In this document: positions 61,869 to 64,000 of the stretch, in pieces
Numbering within the stretch: the first letter of the stretch is position 1
Layout of the letters: the number at the start of each line of letters is the position of its first letter
Source: Marinomonas primoryensis
Lineage (GTDB): Bacteria > Pseudomonadota > Gammaproteobacteria > Pseudomonadales > Marinomonadaceae
Assembly (NCBI RefSeq): GCF_013372285.1
Contig: NZ_CP054301.1
Coordinates: 668,001 to 732,000, forward strand
Length of the DNA stretch: 64,000 nt
Direction: 5' to 3'
The notes under the pieces: generated by a model
Databases searched by the model: none
Told to the model about the DNA's origin: nothing
What the model saw: the letters and a program-made list of their open reading frames with translations, nothing else
Program-made: the position numbers and the translations under genes

Positions 61869-63761
61869 TTATTTTTCTGCCTTTTTTAATTCTAAGGTGA
61901 AGCGGCTGCCGTCTTCTGGTGTTGATGTGACTCGAATTTGGCCACCAAAGTCCTGAACGATGTTGTAGCTAATGGATAGGCCTAGGCCGAGTCCTTGACC
62001 GACTTCTTTTTGTGTAAAAAAGGGGTCGAATATCTGATCTAAATTGTCTTCTTCTATTCCTATGCCAGTGTCTTTCACATCTATCATGATCTTGTCATCG
62101 TGTTCATAGACGAGTATTGAAAGCTGCTTTAATGGTGAACTGGATAAGGCATCCACGGCGTTACTGATGAGGTTTACCATGACTTGTTCTAAGCGAATGG
62201 GTTCGGCAAGAACGAAGATTTTTGAGTCGGTAGGTTGATAGCTGAGCGTACAGTGTTGTTCTTGAATTTGATTAGACATCAACTCGATAGCATCTTGAAT
62301 GACCATTTCTAAACAAACTGGTGTGAGTTCAGTGCCGGCAACGCGTGCAAACGCTTTAAGGTGCTTGGTGATACGAGTGATTTTTGTTAATAATTGCCGA
62401 ATTTTATCTAAGCTATTTTGAGCTTTGTCTATTTGGCCTTGTTCCATATGACGCCCGGCAGTGTGCAAGTGGCTGGCAATGGCTGTCAGGGGCTGGTTTA
62501 TTTCGTGAGTAATGCCAACACCAAGTTGCCCTAAAGCAGCGAGTTTTCCCGCTTGTACTAATTCGTTTTGCGCCGCTTTTAATTGTGCTTCTGCAGCGAC
62601 TCTTTCCTCTATTTCAGCCGCGAGTATTTGGTTGGTTCGCTCCACTTCTCTGGCGGTTTGCTGAAAATACTGGAGGTCTCTGGCCATACTGGAGACTTCA
62701 TCGTGGCCAACAATGCGTATTTGTGTGTCTAATTGAGAGCTAGCAATGGCTCGCATGTTTTGTTGTAACTCAATGATTCGTTGTAGCACATTGCGGCGCA
62801 CGTAAAACCAAGAAATGGCGCAGGCGACACTTAAGCTAATCAGAGACAGCAGTAGAATATTACGAATGCTGCTGTTGATGGACTTGATCGCGCCTTCTAA
62901 TGAGCCACGAATGCTGGTGTTGGTGTAGTTGGTATATTGGTTAATCTGCGCCGCTAACTGCTGAATGTGTTGTTGACTATTTTCTAGCAGAAAGCTCTGC
63001 TGATACAGCAGGTCTAGTTCTTCATTTTTTAGTTGAAATAGAGCGCCTTGGCGTGAGCTCATCATGATCAAATTGAGTAATGATTGGTGCAATTCTTGAG
63101 GAACTTGAGGCAACGTGTTCAAGTACTGAGTTATTTCATCTCCCAACCTTTCTAGGCGTAAAAAGGTGTAATCCAGTTCATTGAAAGAAGCGTCGTTGCT
63201 GACTTTTTCGATTAAGCCTGAAAAATAATAGAGGCGACGCATGACTTGTTCTAATTCAGGCGTGCGATCTAGTTGATCCACTTGGCCAATCAAGCCCTCA
63301 AATAGCGGGAAGACGAATGAAGACTGTTTTGCGAGTTCGAGTCTGATGACTTCTCGTCGCTCTACGCTTTGATTTAATAACGTGAGGCTGTTTTTGATTT
63401 GTGTAATGAGTTCAAGAAAGTAACGATTATAGTCGGGCAAATTTCGCATCAGTGCATCCATCTCACTGATGGCAGAGCTCAGCGCGTTCATAGTGTTTTC
63501 TCTGGATATGGAGGCATCACTGGTGACGAGAAGGGGGGCGGTGGCCACAATAAGCCGACTTTTGTCGTTGAGTCGAGCGGCTGCATCTAGACCTGGGATG
63601 TCTTGGAGCTTTAGTAAAAGAAGACGGTCACTTAGTTGTAGGTAGGTGTTCGTTGCCAATCCGCTGGCCACAATAGTAATGGATGAAATAAGCACGAAAG
63701 CCAAAAATAATCTACCGCCAATACCAATATTGCGAAGCCAAAAAAACGTGGGAATCCCCAT
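61869..63761 (-). CDS. membrane sensor histidine kinase of the phn system
   Basis: 630 residues from the ATG at 63761, which has AGGA nine bases upstream (the frame runs 13 codons further). Two membrane segments (about residues 17-40 and 298-322) enclose a helical periplasmic sensor of about 255 residues; a HAMP-like linker and coiled coil follow. The HisKA domain has its histidine at residue 419 (LGQLGVGITHEINQPLTAIASHL, the DctB/TorS type) and the HATPase shows NLISNAVDAL, DTGIGIEEDNLDQIFDPFFTQK and GQGLGLGLS. No receiver is attached. It should sense a periplasmic ligand or PhnD and phosphorylate the regulator. Confidence 0.92.
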   Translation of the reverse strand: MGIPTFFWLRNIGIGGRLFLAFVLISSITIVASGLATNTYLQLSDRLLLLKLQDIPGLDAAARLNDKSRLIVATAPLLVTSDASISRENTMNALSSAISEMDALMRNLPDYNRYFLELITQIKNSLTLLNQSVERREVIRLELAKQSSFVFPLFEGLIGQVDQLDRTPELEQVMRRLYYFSGLIEKVSNDASFNELDYTFLRLERLGDEITQYLNTLPQVPQELHQSLLNLIMMSSRQGALFQLKNEELDLLYQQSFLLENSQQHIQQLAAQINQYTNYTNTSIRGSLEGAIKSINSSIRNILLLSLISLSVACAISWFYVRRNVLQRIIELQQNMRAIASSQLDTQIRIVGHDEVSSMARDLQYFQQTAREVERTNQILAAEIEERVAAEAQLKAAQNELVQAGKLAALGQLGVGITHEINQPLTAIASHLHTAGRHMEQGQIDKAQNSLDKIRQLLTKITRITKHLKAFARVAGTELTPVCLEMVIQDAIELMSNQIQEQHCTLSYQPTDSKIFVLAEPIRLEQVMVNLISNAVDALSSSPLKQLSILVYEHDDKIMIDVKDTGIGIEEDNLDQIFDPFFTQKEVGQGLGLGLSISYNIVQDFGGQIRVTSTPEDGSRFTLELKKAEK

Positions 63762-63810
63762 TTGTGTTAGTCCTGTTATTTTTATAATTAGATTCCACAA
63801 TGAAATTTCT

Positions 63811-63999
63811 ATGCCAACTATGAGGCCTGATTTTTATTGCGTTTCTGCCTATAGTGAGGACAAAAATGTCCCATCACAAGCTTTAATTGATGGAGGATGT
63901 AAGGCGTACGGAAGAGGTTTGATTGAGTATTCCGTTCCTTTTAGCGCGTTTCGAAATCCACGTTTGAAAGCGCTAAAAGAGGTGGGATTAAAAGGTTAG
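63811..63999 (+). CDS. small hypothetical protein
   Basis: 62 codons from an ATG at 63811 (alternative 63820) to a stop at the very end of the window, divergent from the kinase gene across 49 bp. The translation (PDFYCVSAYSEDKNVPSQALIDGGC...) has ordinary composition and codon use, which makes it more than noise, but I recognise no family and no clear ribosome site. It may be a fragment of an older gene. Confidence 0.3.
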   Translation: MPTMRPDFYCVSAYSEDKNVPSQALIDGGCKAYGRGLIEYSVPFSAFRNPRLKALKEVGLKG

Positions 64000-64000
64000 A

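Overview
The window looks like chromosomal DNA of a marine gammaproteobacterium, most likely an Oceanospirillales member close to Marinomonas. This rests on overall gene style and content (urtABCDE joined to a full urease set, a PhnCDE importer with a sigma-54 two-component system, an L-cystine carrier of the TcyP type, an AcrAB-type pump) and on moderate G+C; no rRNA or other taxonomic marker is present, so it is an inference. There is no prophage, integrase, insertion sequence or CRISPR array.

Layout. 1-12.2 kb: a patchwork of short, mostly single-gene units: a DUF2971 protein, homocysteine S-methyltransferase, small secreted and GNAT proteins, DUF2867 and DUF1330 genes, two LysR regulators, a WYL regulator with a palindrome at its start, a GyrI-like/GFA pair, an MBL hydrolase, a 2OG-Fe(II) oxygenase and a Na/Pi cotransporter. 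12.2-13.1 kb: about 950 bp without genes, holding two copies of a dispersed repeat whose C-rich core reappears inverted at 23.6 kb. 13.1-25.2 kb: the urea locus, with the ABC importer urtABCDE, urease structural genes ureABC and the accessory genes ureD, ureE, ureF, ureG and ureJ. A hairpin terminator sits between urtA and urtB, and a 108-bp tandem array with a G-quadruplex motif splits ureF from ureG. 25.2-29.6 kb: a 1157-residue protein fusing an NCS1-type permease, a cysteine-rich linker, a histidine kinase and a receiver, overlapping a LuxR-type response regulator gene. Its position suggests it controls urea or nitrogen use.

30-34 kb: GNAT, peroxiredoxin-like and AraC genes, a CAT-anticodon tRNA and tcyP. 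34.2-35.6 kb: an RhlE-type helicase. 35.8-45.0 kb: a five-gene, tightly coupled minus-strand operon of permuted ATP-grasp ligases, alpha-E proteins and transglutaminases. Its product is unknown, and it is one of the two best candidates in the window for an undescribed system, the other being the permease-kinase. 45.4-51.6 kb: a flavin monooxygenase, membrane PQQ glucose dehydrogenase, an NhaC-type antiporter and an EamA transporter. 51.7-56.7 kb: a TetR regulator divergent from an AcrAB-like pump, with a strong palindromic operator between them.

56.7-63.8 kb: a minus-strand phosphonate-type ABC importer (phnD, phnC and two phnE) behind an NtrC/DctD-type two-component system. A near-consensus sigma-54 promoter precedes phnD, and a perfect 14-bp inverted repeat covers its predicted start point. 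No phosphonate-degrading gene is in the window.

A recurring feature is short tandem duplication, often exactly 15 bp, at gene edges (2.18, 14.58, 18.91, 22.87, 30.54 and 32.38 kb). Start codons were moved inward where a Shine-Dalgarno sequence or family length favoured it; each such choice is stated in the entry.
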